From: Sphingomonadales bacterium | GTDB lineage: Bacteria; Pseudomonadota; Alphaproteobacteria; Sphingomonadales; Sphingomonadaceae | Assembly: GCA_020200315.1 (NCBI GenBank) | Contig: JAIVIZ010000095.1 | Span: 1 to 49,036 of the forward strand | Direction of reading: 5' to 3' | DNA length: 49,036 bases | Part shown: positions 35,009 through 43,093 of the stretch, one piece after another | How positions within the stretch are numbered: the first letter of the stretch is position 1 | Layout of the letters: each line of letters opens with the position of its first letter | The notes under the pieces: model-generated | Told to the model about the DNA's origin: nothing | The model's database searches: none | Seen by the model: only the letters and a program-made list of their open reading frames with translations | Program-made: the position numbers and the translations under genes

Positions 35009-35827
35009 TTATTTGCTTCCTGCCAACTGTGATTCGCCGTAGAGAATGGGGGGGCGATAATTTCCGAACCGGTCGAGCAGCACCAGCCAGAAAAACTCCA
35101 TTGTTCGCGCATAACGGCGCCAATAGCGTCGCGGCTCCGTCGCCATGCGATGGACCCACTCAAGGCCGTTTTGACGCATCCAGCGTGGGGCCCTCCGGAC
35201 CGCCCGCGCTTCGTAATCGATAGTCGCACCCACCCCCATATAGACCTTTACGTTTGGCATGAGATGCCGGTGCCTTACGATCCATATCTCCTGCTTGGGT
35301 GCGCCGAGCCCGAGGATCAGACAGGTTGCGTTGCTCTCGTTCACCATCCGAACGGCCTGGGCGGATTCTTCCGGATCACCGGCGAAATTCATGGATGGAC
35401 CGTGCGCGCCCACGACGATTTCGCGGCCAGCGATGCCGTTGATCCGCTGGAGTGCCCGGTCCGCTATCCCGGGTCGAGCGCCGAGCAGGAAGATGCGAAC
35501 TGCAGGATTCTGTAGATGCCGCCGCCAATAGGCTGGAACAATGTCTGATCCGGATGCCTTTGTCTGTATCCTGCGGCCGAGAAACTTCAATGCCCAGTAG
35601 ACGTACTTACTGTCGGAAGAGACGATTGTCGCCTGGTTATAGGCGTGCGCGAAAGCCGCGTTGCGCTGTAAATGATACAGGTGATCTGGGTTCAGCGTGA
35701 AAAGAACACCCTCGTCCAACCGATCTACGATCTGCTCGACGGTGAGGTCGTCCACCCACGCATTCAGTATGCGGCACTTCTTCCGAGCCTTGAACAACGT
35801 GGAGTCGACGGGCACCGTTTCGTTCAC
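35009..35827 (-). CDS. WecG/TagA/CpsF-family glycosyltransferase (GT26)
   Basis: 272 residues from GTG 35827, overlapping the upstream stop as GTGA. GT26 features: VLFTLNPDHLYHLQRNAAF, VSSDSKYVYWALKFLG, GSDIVPAYWRR, IFLLGARPGIADRAL, LILGLGAPKQEIWI and MGVGATIDYEARAVRRAP then RWMRQNGLEWVHRMATEPRR. It adds the second sugar (N-acetylmannosaminuronate in WecG, other sugars elsewhere) to a lipid-linked first sugar. It is on the opposite strand from the priming transferase and in the lower-GC insert. Confidence 0.9.
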   Translation of the reverse strand: MNETVPVDSTLFKARKKCRILNAWVDDLTVEQIVDRLDEGVLFTLNPDHLYHLQRNAAFAHAYNQATIVSSDSKYVYWALKFLGRRIQTKASGSDIVPAYWRRHLQNPAVRIFLLGARPGIADRALQRINGIAGREIVVGAHGPSMNFAGDPEESAQAVRMVNESNATCLILGLGAPKQEIWIVRHRHLMPNVKVYMGVGATIDYEARAVRRAPRWMRQNGLEWVHRMATEPRRYWRRYARTMEFFWLVLLDRFGNYRPPILYGESQLAGSK

Positions 35828-36912
35828 GACCGGACCAGCACTCGGGATAGGAATCCGCGCCTGCCTTTGATCGCAGAAGCAGACTGAACCGCAAGTGGTT
35901 TGGCCTCAGCTGCAGCCCTAATTAGGTGGATCGTCGCATCAGTCATCGCCGCGTCCGCAAAACCGTTCATCGCGATTGCCGACCGGTCCGCGATCCTGTT
36001 TCGGAAGGCTTCCAACTGTGCAGAATATTCTTCACCTCGGATGTAGAATTCAACGGGCGGCGTCAAATCAGTCGTATATCGGACATTCCACCCCTCATTG
36101 TAGCCCTCCGGGACATGATCCCCGCCCTTGAAAAAGACGCGGAGCTCCTGCCGATCGGCATAGATTGTGCCCAGATCGCCCCAAATTTTGATTTGGCTGG
36201 ACATCTTGCGCTGCGAAGGATCTGACCAATTCACCGAGAGCTGAGCTGATACACTGCCGAATCTCAACAAGGCGTAGACTTCATCCTCCACGGCTTTCGA
36301 ATAGATGCTGCTCAGCACTGCACTATCGCACGTAGTCGGCGCGCCGAAATACCAGTTCAGCAAATTTATCGGATGCGCTGCGTAATCCATTAGCGCGCCA
36401 CCCCCAAGTTCCGCCTTGCCGCGCCAGGTCGCCTTGGCGGGCCGAGTGACCACAGGCCCGTAAGCTTCGCCTGCGGCGTGACTGACTTTACCGAGCGCAC
36501 CGGCATCGAGCAGTCGCTTCAGCTCGCCAAAGGTGGCCACGAAGCGATTATGATAGCCGACTTGCGTGACCAGCCCGCGTTGCTCCGCCAAGGCGGCGAG
36601 CTCACCGCTGACCTCTGCATCGAGTGTGAGCGGCTTTTCGCAAAAAACGTGCAAGCCTCGTGAGATCGCATCTCGGACGATCGCCTCGTGCGACACCGTG
36701 GGAGTGGCAACGATCACCGCGTCCAGTTCGTTGGTCTCCAGAACTCCGCGGGTATGGCCGATATGGCGAATGCCGGTGATTTTGCTTAGCGCGGGTCCAA
36801 CTAAGCGGGCCGAATCAACGATCGCCGTGACATCGAAACCTGATAGCCCGTTCGCGATCGCCAGGTGGGACAAGCCCATTTTGCCCAAACCAATCACAGC
36901 GATTCTGATCAT
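35824..36912 (-). CDS. Gfo/Idh/MocA-family oxidoreductase
   Basis: 362 residues from ATG 36912. N-terminal Rossmann domain with IAVIGLGKMGLSHL (GxGxxG) and DAVIVATPTVSHEAIVRDAI; HVFCEKPLTLDAE carries the EKP catalytic Lys. The C-terminal half has GGGALMDYAAHPINLLNWYF, with the usual D-x3-H pair. NAD(P)-dependent oxidation or reduction of a sugar or nucleotide sugar, likely making a precursor for the adjacent GT26. First gene of the three-gene lower-GC operon. Confidence 0.88.
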   Translation of the reverse strand: MIRIAVIGLGKMGLSHLAIANGLSGFDVTAIVDSARLVGPALSKITGIRHIGHTRGVLETNELDAVIVATPTVSHEAIVRDAISRGLHVFCEKPLTLDAEVSGELAALAEQRGLVTQVGYHNRFVATFGELKRLLDAGALGKVSHAAGEAYGPVVTRPAKATWRGKAELGGGALMDYAAHPINLLNWYFGAPTTCDSAVLSSIYSKAVEDEVYALLRFGSVSAQLSVNWSDPSQRKMSSQIKIWGDLGTIYADRQELRVFFKGGDHVPEGYNEGWNVRYTTDLTPPVEFYIRGEEYSAQLEAFRNRIADRSAIAMNGFADAAMTDATIHLIRAAAEAKPLAVQSASAIKGRRGFLSRVLVRS

Positions 36913-37155
36913 GAAGAAAGATTTCCTGTCTCGTGTGGCGGACGCCCCTAATTGGCTGTTCCAATCGCATCGGAGCTCACCTTTTGGCTAGGGCGTGATG
37001 TTTAAGACCGGCTAAGCATTCGGAACAAGGCGGCCGATGATCCTTTGTTCAATAGAAGATAGCTGGTAAAGGTAAATATCGTTGGCTCTGTTAAGCCTTT
37101 GAAGGAGGCAACTAGCTCAGGACGGAAGCGACCTCCGGCGTTGGTGCAAGGGGTG
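36913..37155. promoter_or_regulatory. divergent spacer with imperfect hairpin
   Basis: 243 bases between the Gfo/Idh operon (minus) and the cell-wall hydrolase (plus). GAACAAGG (37023-37030) is inverted as CCTTTGTTC (37042-37050) with one bulge, a possible operator or RNA hairpin. GGAGG at 37103-37107 is too far from the chosen hydrolase start. No other feature was recognised. Confidence 0.35.
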
Positions 37156-38067
37156 ATGCGGGCGATTGCCGGCGCATTGCGCACTCGAGGGGCACTGCTC
37201 GCGGCGGGCGCGATTTTGATCGCGTTCGTGTTCGCGGGCGCCTTCCTGTGGAGCCGTCAGGCGCGGCGGAGCGTCGAGGCCCAGGCGCAGACTCGTGCGT
37301 TGCGGGCCAAGAGCCGGGCGCTCGAGTGCATGACACAGGCCATTTATTATGAAGCGGCAACCGAGCCGCTTGAGGGCAAGCAGGCCGTTGCCCAGGTGAT
37401 TCTCAACCGCGTGCACCATCCCGCTTTCCCGGCATCCGTCTGCGGTGTGGTCTTTCAGGGAGCGGATCGCGCAACCGGCTGCCAGTTTACCTTCGCCTGC
37501 GACGGGTCACTCCGTCGCACGCCGGCGGAGTCGCTGTGGAGCCAGGCCCGCAAGGTGGCGGCGCAGGCGCTGGCCGGCAAGGTGTTCGGCCCGGTCGGCC
37601 ACGCGACCCATTACCATGCCGATTATGTCCTCCCCTACTGGGCGGATTCGCTCGACAAGGAGATTCAGATCGGCCGTCACATTTTCTACCGGCTGAAGGG
37701 CGATCTCGGTGCGACGCACACCTTCAGCCAGGGCTACAAGGGGCATGAGGCACCGGCGCTGACGCCGACCGACGTGCAGGTCGCCGCGAGCGCAATTGAG
37801 GGTGCAGCAGGGTCGTCCACTGGCGAATTGTTGGGCACTGTCTCCGTCGCTCCGGCCGAACCCCCCAAGTCACCGCCGATTCTCGCCGATCTTGATCACG
37901 GCCAGTTGCGCCTTGACGAAGGCCGCACCATGCCCGCGCCGCTGCGGGGTGGACCGCCCTCGTCGCCTGTTACTCAGGGCTGCGGCTTGGGCTCACCCGC
38001 CGAAAAGACGAAAGCAGCTCCGCTCGACAACAGACTCGGGCAGCCGAAGCCGCTCGACTGCCGCTAG
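37156..38067 (+). CDS. SleB-type cell wall hydrolase
   Basis: 303 residues from ATG 37156 (AAGGGG just before); TTG 37099 and GTG 37144/37153 are alternatives. N-terminal membrane anchor (ALLAAGAILIAFVFAGAFLW), then the Hydrolase_2 domain: ECMTQAIYYEAATEPLEGKQ with the catalytic Glu, AVAQVILNRVHHPAFPASVC, GCQFTFACDGS and THYHADYVLPYWA. This family cleaves peptidoglycan. The last ~85 residues are a Pro/Ser-rich tail of no known fold. Confidence 0.87.
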   Translation: MRAIAGALRTRGALLAAGAILIAFVFAGAFLWSRQARRSVEAQAQTRALRAKSRALECMTQAIYYEAATEPLEGKQAVAQVILNRVHHPAFPASVCGVVFQGADRATGCQFTFACDGSLRRTPAESLWSQARKVAAQALAGKVFGPVGHATHYHADYVLPYWADSLDKEIQIGRHIFYRLKGDLGATHTFSQGYKGHEAPALTPTDVQVAASAIEGAAGSSTGELLGTVSVAPAEPPKSPPILADLDHGQLRLDEGRTMPAPLRGGPPSSPVTQGCGLGSPAEKTKAAPLDNRLGQPKPLDCR

Positions 38068-38255
38068 GTTGCCTCTTACAGCGTCAGCAACGCCGCAGAC
38101 GTGCTTTGTTGAATTCCTGCAAGCTGAGGTTCAGGTGTGAGACTGATTTGATCTGATAGTTAATGCAGCCGTTAAAGGCACAGTTAATTTCCTTAACCCG
38201 ATTGAAAGTGGGAACTCGGCAGAACCGCCCAGACAAGGGGTGGGGACATAACGAT

Positions 38256-39527
38256 ATGACTAGCGACAGCACTCTCGGTCTCAAGGGGATCATGATTCTT
38301 ATCGCGGCCGTTACGGTCGGCGTCGCCGGCACGCAAAGCGAGCCGGGCGGCCGATTCGACCGGCTGACGAGGATCGTTCGGAAGGCTCCATCCACAACGA
38401 CCACGACGACGCCGACCACGTTCGCGTCCGCGTCCACGTCGACGACAACCACGAACTCAACCACCACCAGCAGCAGCAACGGGGTCTACCCGGAGCTGAC
38501 GGCGGTCACGAGCAACTTCGACATCAATACCGATCTTGGGGGGAGCTGGGGGAACGGCGCGATCCCGGCTTCGAATGCGCCGGATAACGTCGGCGCTTTC
38601 CGCTTTATCTGCAGCGCGGGGCAGGTGCTCCGGGACGATCCAATCGTCTACCCGGGCCACGCCGGGGCCTCGCACCTCCACCAATTCTTCGGCAACATGA
38701 CGGCCAATGCCAACTCGACCTACGCGTCGCTCCGCAGCGCGGGCGGCAGCAGCTGCGAGGGCTTCGGCACGACCGCGCTCAACCGCTCCGCCTACTGGAT
38801 GCCTGCGATGCTCGACGGCAAGGGCAACGTCGTTCGCCCCGATTATGTGGCCATCTATTACAAGCGTCGGCCGATCAGCGATCCGAAATGCTCGCTCGCC
38901 AGCGGTTCCCAGGCAGAAGGCGACTGCCTGCCGCTACCCAACGGCCTGCGCTATATCGCCGGCTACGACATGGTCACCAACACGGCCAAGACCGGAAGCG
39001 CTTACTTCAACTGCGACGGCGCGACCGCTCAGTCAGCCCATTATGACACGCTTACCGAAGCGGCGGCGCATTGCCCGACCGCGCCCAATCCCGACGGAAG
39101 CCACAACCGCATCGGCGCGGTCATCAACATGCCGATGTGCTGGGACGGCAGGAACCTCGACAGCCCCAACCACCGCAGCCACATGGCCTATGGAAATTAT
39201 GACGGTGGCGATGGCGTATGGCGCTGCCCGCTGACGCACCCCAAGCTGCTGCCGGCCTTCACGATGGGCGTGTGGTACACGGTCGATGCCAATCTGGGCA
39301 CCTGGCACCTGGCGTCGGACGAAATGCATCCCGAGCTTGCGCCGGGTTCGACCTTCCATGCCGACTGGTTCGGCGCCTGGGACAACACCGTCGAAGCGAT
39401 GTGGATGGACGGCTGCATCAACCATCTGCTGAACTGCTCCGGCGGAGATCTCGGCAATGGCAAGCAGATCAAGAACGCCTGGGGCACGAGCTGGTTCGCC
39501 AGCCCCCGCCTCGTGCCGGTCCCCTGA
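38256..39527 (+). CDS. DUF1996 protein with Thr/Ser-rich linker
   Basis: 423 residues from ATG 38256 (GGGGTGGGGAC upstream). A signal or anchor (GIMILIAAVTVGVAG), then a linker near residues 45-80 made almost only of Thr, Ser and Asn, then the DUF1996 domain: AFRFICSAGQVLRDDPIVYP, ASHLHQFFGN, SAYWMPAMLDGKGN, YYKRR, INMPMCWDGRNLDSPNHRSH and HADWFGAWD. The His/Asp content resembles a metal or carbohydrate site; the domain is common in fungi and actinobacteria. Function unknown. Confidence 0.83.
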   Translation: MTSDSTLGLKGIMILIAAVTVGVAGTQSEPGGRFDRLTRIVRKAPSTTTTTTPTTFASASTSTTTTNSTTTSSSNGVYPELTAVTSNFDINTDLGGSWGNGAIPASNAPDNVGAFRFICSAGQVLRDDPIVYPGHAGASHLHQFFGNMTANANSTYASLRSAGGSSCEGFGTTALNRSAYWMPAMLDGKGNVVRPDYVAIYYKRRPISDPKCSLASGSQAEGDCLPLPNGLRYIAGYDMVTNTAKTGSAYFNCDGATAQSAHYDTLTEAAAHCPTAPNPDGSHNRIGAVINMPMCWDGRNLDSPNHRSHMAYGNYDGGDGVWRCPLTHPKLLPAFTMGVWYTVDANLGTWHLASDEMHPELAPGSTFHADWFGAWDNTVEAMWMDGCINHLLNCSGGDLGNGKQIKNAWGTSWFASPRLVPVP

Positions 39528-39547
39528 TCGTCCGGATCGGAAATCCC

Positions 39548-39724
39548 GTGAGACTGCTTCTCCTGACAAGCCTGGTGATCCTCGCGGGCTGCGGCCGAAA
39601 TCCGCAGCCCCGGGACAGCCAGGCGGCGGCGATCGCGCGCGAGCAGGAAGAACTGCACGCGCAAGTGAGGCTCATGAAAGACCATGACCGCATCGTGCGG
39701 CAAGCCGCCTCCCGCCGCCCATGA
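39548..39724 (+). CDS. 58-residue lipoprotein
   Basis: From GTG 39548 the frame gives MRLLLLTSLVILAGC, a clean lipoprotein signal with lipobox LAGC, then a short charged helix (AAAIAREQEELHAQVRLMKD). The stop TGA overlaps the TadG-like start as ATGA (39721-39724), which supports real translation. Too small to assign; it could be a coiled-coil partner of the next protein. It starts 20 bases after the DUF1996 gene, probably in one operon. Confidence 0.68.
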   Translation: MRLLLLTSLVILAGCGRNPQPRDSQAAAIAREQEELHAQVRLMKDHDRIVRQAASRRP

Positions 39725-40974
39725 TCAAGTTGCCCTTCACTCGTCTCGCGGCCGACGATCGCGGCAACGCGCTTGCCCTGTTCGCGCTTGCACTGCCGAT
39801 GCTGATCGGCGCCGTCGGTCTGGCGGTCGATACCGCGCACTGGGTGCTGCTGAAGCGCCAATTGCAGCAGGTCGCCGATTCGGCAGCGATGAGCGGCAGC
39901 TTCACCGCGATCCAGGGGGGCGATATCGACTTTGCCGTCGACGAGGACGCCGCCCGCAGGCGGTCGGAGATCGGTCCCATGAACCTGCGCGCAACGCTAT
40001 CGCCCAAGGGACATGATGGCGACCCCAATGCCGTGGCCGTCACCGTCAGCGCCCCTGCCGCCCTGTCCTTCGCCTCCCTGTTTCTGTCCAAGCCGCTGAT
40101 GGTATCTGCCTCGGCGACGGCGACGATGGTCGAGACCAATGACTTCTGCGCTTTCGCGCTCGATGCTTCGTCCGACAGCGGAATCTCGATCGATCCCGAC
40201 AGCACGATCGAGAGCGAATGCGGGATCGCGACCAACTCCTCCGCCGCGGATGCGATTCGGGGCGACGCGACTTCCCGGGTCGCGGCCAAAAAGCTGTTCG
40301 CGTTTGGCGGGATCGTCGGTGCGGGCAGCGACCCGGCAACCCGGGCCCGCGCCTATTCGCCCCGGCAGAAGGACCCCGGGGAGGGGCTCGTCGTGCCCGA
40401 CGTGCCGAATACCGGGTGCCCCAACATCACCGTCAACCCGAGTGAAGGCAGCGGCGTCACGCTGAAGCCGGGCTGCTTCGGCAATCTGGTGCTTAACGGC
40501 AAGGTCACGCTTCAGCCGGGCAGCTATATCCTCAACCGCGGCAACGTCCTGTTCGGTCCGAAGGCCGATGTGACCTGCGACGGCTGCACTTTCTTCCTGA
40601 CCAGCGAGGACGCGCAAAGTGCGCCGGGCTCGATCGGCCATGCCCGAATCGACGCATCGGCCAGCGTCCATCTGTCCGCGCCCAGCCAAGGCGACTATGC
40701 CGGATTGCTGATGCTGCAGGACCGGCGCGCCCCGCCCGAAGCCAAGGGCGAAGAGAATGTCATCGCCGGCAATGCCCAGTCGAAATTCGACGGCGTTCTC
40801 TACTTCCCGTCGCAAAGCCTCAAGATCGACGGCCGCGGCTCGCCGGACTTCCGTTGCGCTCGGCTGATCGGACACAAACTGATCTTGAGCGGGCATGTGA
40901 TGATCGCCAGGGGCTGCTCGGCCGACACGGGCAAGATCACGCTGGCTGGCGCGGAAGTGAAGCTCGTCGCTTAA
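39721..40974 (+). CDS. TadG-like protein (putative Flp pilus-assembly TadE/G-like)
   Basis: 417 residues from ATG 39721. The N-terminal helix (DDRGNALALFALALPMLIGA) and the following LAVDTAHWVLLKRQLQQVAD segment with AADSAAMSGS-like text are the TadE/TadG/Flp N-terminal signature. The C-terminal two thirds is rich in Gly and short strands with paired Cys (NTGCPNITVNPSEGSG, KPGCFGNLVLNGKVTLQPGS, CDGCTFFLTSEDA) suggesting a beta-helix. No other tad gene is near, so it may act outside a pilus. Confidence 0.78.
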   Translation: MIKLPFTRLAADDRGNALALFALALPMLIGAVGLAVDTAHWVLLKRQLQQVADSAAMSGSFTAIQGGDIDFAVDEDAARRRSEIGPMNLRATLSPKGHDGDPNAVAVTVSAPAALSFASLFLSKPLMVSASATATMVETNDFCAFALDASSDSGISIDPDSTIESECGIATNSSAADAIRGDATSRVAAKKLFAFGGIVGAGSDPATRARAYSPRQKDPGEGLVVPDVPNTGCPNITVNPSEGSGVTLKPGCFGNLVLNGKVTLQPGSYILNRGNVLFGPKADVTCDGCTFFLTSEDAQSAPGSIGHARIDASASVHLSAPSQGDYAGLLMLQDRRAPPEAKGEENVIAGNAQSKFDGVLYFPSQSLKIDGRGSPDFRCARLIGHKLILSGHVMIARGCSADTGKITLAGAEVKLVA

Positions 40975-41037
40975 CCGGCGACCCGGAGCGGCGGCCGGGA
41001 CTCGCCGTCGCTCTTCCCCGAACGTCTAAGTTTTTAC

Positions 41038-41298
41038 CTAGCGCGGTAGGCAGGCGATGCCGGTGCCGTCGGGATCGAGTTCTCGCGTATACCCCGGGCG
41101 GCCGGCGTAGAGCGGCGCGAGTCCTGCCGCCTGCACCTGCTGGCAATTGGCGAAGGCGAGCACCTTACCGTGCGAATCCTTGGCCGGAATTTCGGCAGCG
41201 TGCAGCTCTGGCGGCGGCGGCGGACGCATCAGCATCCAGGTGCCGGCGAAGGCGCCGGTGCTGGCGAAGAGCACGAGCAGAATGAATTTCCCGTCCAT
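41038..41298 (-). CDS. excalibur-domain membrane-anchored protein
   Basis: 86 residues from ATG 41298. One N-terminal membrane segment (FILLVLFASTGAFAGTWML), a Pro-rich spacer, then an excalibur calcium-binding domain: FANCQQVQAAGLAPLYAGRP and the closing LDPDGTGIACLP, with the DxDxxGxxC calcium loop partly kept (D-P-D-G-T-G-I-A-C). Faces the periplasm; role unknown. Convergent with the TadG-like gene over a 63-base spacer. Confidence 0.8.
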   Translation of the reverse strand: MDGKFILLVLFASTGAFAGTWMLMRPPPPPELHAAEIPAKDSHGKVLAFANCQQVQAAGLAPLYAGRPGYTRELDPDGTGIACLPR

Positions 41299-41370
41299 GC
41301 CGTCAGGCTACGCGGAACTTGGTTGACGATCGGTTAGCATCCCTGTCAGCGACTGGCGGCGCCATGAACG

Positions 41371-41402
41371 AAAAAGAGCCGCTACCCGACGGTGGCGGCT
41401 CT
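41371..41402 (-). terminator. intrinsic terminator of the PEP-CTERM gene
   Basis: On the minus strand AGAGCCGC (41402-41395) pairs with GCGGCTCT (41382-41375) and is followed by TTTTT (41375-41371). It begins about 20 bases after the stop of the PEP-CTERM gene. Confidence 0.82.
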
Positions 41403-41422
41403 TCCTCGTTGGCTGCGTCGAG

Positions 41423-41978
41423 TTAGGCGGCCTGAAGCGCCAGCCGGCCGCGGCGGCGCAGGCTCACTCCGGCCGCGCCGAAACCGATCAGCATCATCGC
41501 CCAGGTCGCCGGCTCGGGAACCGCGCCGCCGGTCTGGAACAGGACGGCGTTCGACAGCCCGTTGCGGGTGAAGTTGAACGAATCGACCCCGGCGCCTGCG
41601 TCGAACCTGAAGAATGAGGTGGCATTGTCGATGCCGCTGCCATTGCCATAGTGAATGCTGATGTAGGTGGCGCCGGTGAGCAGCGTCGTGAAATCAATCG
41701 CGTGGCCAGGGCTCAGGCTGTCGAGTTTGTCGAGCGCGCCGAAGCTTCCATCCCCAGTATAGCCAAGCGATTGCAGCGCCTGAAGGCCGGTGCCGATCAG
41801 GGGCGAGCCGTTGAGCAAATTGCCCTCATACCCGCCGGCGCAAGCCTGCGGTGTGATGCCGGTGAAGGTTGCCCCGCTGCACGAAGCCGCTGTGATCGGC
41901 GGCGCGACGACCGCCGCGGCCGGTGCCGAGAAAGCCAAAAGCCGCGCTGGCGAGCGCCAGTTTCGTCAACTGATTCAT
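41423..41978 (-). pseudogene. PEP-CTERM protein, frameshifted in the signal peptide
   Basis: ATG 41978, preceded by GGGAA, starts MNQLTKLALASAA and then shifts frame at a run of four A on the plus strand (41937-41940). With one base fewer it would read on as LAFSAPAAAVVAPP, a perfect signal peptide joined to the rest of the gene. The downstream frame encodes a small secreted domain (GSPLIGTGLQALQSLGYTGD; YISIHYGNGSGIDNATSFFR) and the sorting tail VPEPATWAMMLIGFGAAG then SLRRRGR. As written, no exported product can be made unless the shift is bypassed. Confidence 0.85.
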
Positions 41979-42099
41979 AATCTATTCCCCGCTGCCAAGC
42001 CGAGCTACGCCTCCGCCTTTCAAGCAATTAATGGATATTTAACAGACCTGCGCCCGGTCGGAATGCCGCGCCAGCGGGATTTTCTAGCAGCTAGGGAAA

Positions 42100-43062
42100 T
42101 TATGTTCCAATTTGGACGCACGTCCTCTGCACTCCTGCCATCGGCGAGCGGATACCGGTAGCCGCGACCGCACAAGCGAGGCATCCGGCGGCAAGCCGCT
42201 CCGCTCCTTGAGCGACGGCAAAGGGAATCACCCCGGTCGAATTGATCAGCGCCAGTGCGAAGAAACCGATCACGAACCAGGGCAGCGCCGGTGGGCGTTT
42301 GCCCGAGTCCGCCTGCGCCGGGAAGAACAGTGCAAGCACCGCCAGGGCGGGCGCGAGCAAGGCGACCCGGGTCAGCTTGACGATCGCCGCGGTCTGACCG
42401 GCGGCTGCGGAAAAGGCGTAGCCGGCGCCGAGCGACTGCGCCACGTCGTGAATCGACGCGCCGAGCAGAAAGCCTGCCTGGCTGTCGGTCAGGCCGACAT
42501 GGTGGGCGAGAAGCGGATAGAGCACCATCGCCAGCGCGCTCGCAGCCGAGATGCCGACCAACGTCAGGGCCAGCTGCGCATTGCCGAGCCGCCGCTCACC
42601 GAGCAGGCTGGCAAAGGCCATCGCCGCCGACGCGCCGCAGATCGCCACCGCCCCACCCGCCAGCACGCCGAACGGTGCGCCCAACCCCAAGCGCCGGGCG
42701 ACGAGAACGGCGGTGCCGATGACCAGCGCGACAATGACGATGATTGCGCCCAGCGCCTCGGGGCCGAGCGCCACGATCTGCGACAGGGTTATGCGCACCC
42801 CGACGAGGACGATCCCGATCCGGAGCAGGGTGCGCGAGGAGAACCCGAGACCCGCCGCCAGCCGCACATCGCCGCCGAGGAAATTAAGCGCCAACCCGAT
42901 GAGCAGCGCCATCAGCGTCAGCGGCGCGCCATAATGGTCGGAAAGGTAGGCGGCGGCCGCCGTCGCCGCCAGCGCCACCACCAGTCCGGGCACGACATCC
43001 CGCCACCGGCTGGGCGGCGGGTCCTCGATATCGTTATAGAGGTCCGCCGCCTGAAAGGTCAC
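42100..43062 (-). CDS. YeiH-family putative sulfate exporter, shortened C-terminus
   Basis: 320 residues from GTG 43062. UPF0324 membrane protein with about nine or ten helices; conserved text includes LRIGIVLVGVRITLSQIVAL, GGAVAICGASAAMAF and LGASIHDVAQSLGAGYAFS. Relatives continue after ATGIRSPM with one more loop and helix of some 30 residues; here the protein changes to AGVQRTCVQIGT and stops. The last helix is therefore lost, by deletion or replacement. The substrate assignment (sulfite/sulfate export) is from the family name only. Confidence 0.8.
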   Translation of the reverse strand: MTFQAADLYNDIEDPPPSRWRDVVPGLVVALAATAAAAYLSDHYGAPLTLMALLIGLALNFLGGDVRLAAGLGFSSRTLLRIGIVLVGVRITLSQIVALGPEALGAIIVIVALVIGTAVLVARRLGLGAPFGVLAGGAVAICGASAAMAFASLLGERRLGNAQLALTLVGISAASALAMVLYPLLAHHVGLTDSQAGFLLGASIHDVAQSLGAGYAFSAAAGQTAAIVKLTRVALLAPALAVLALFFPAQADSGKRPPALPWFVIGFFALALINSTGVIPFAVAQGAERLAAGCLACAVAATGIRSPMAGVQRTCVQIGT

Positions 43063-43093
43063 CTGACCCCTATCCCGGCGCGCCGACCGCCTG

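Noticed and set aside
37022-37050. EcfG-type (GGAAC ... GTT) stress promoter before the cell wall hydrolase
   Set aside because: GGAAC is present but the GTT lies about 19-20 bases away rather than 16-17, so the spacing is wrong.
38068-38255. Possible c-di-GMP riboswitch before the DUF1996 gene
   Set aside because: The GGGAAC and GGGGTGGGG stretches drew attention, but I could not build the paired helices or conserved core of a known riboswitch.
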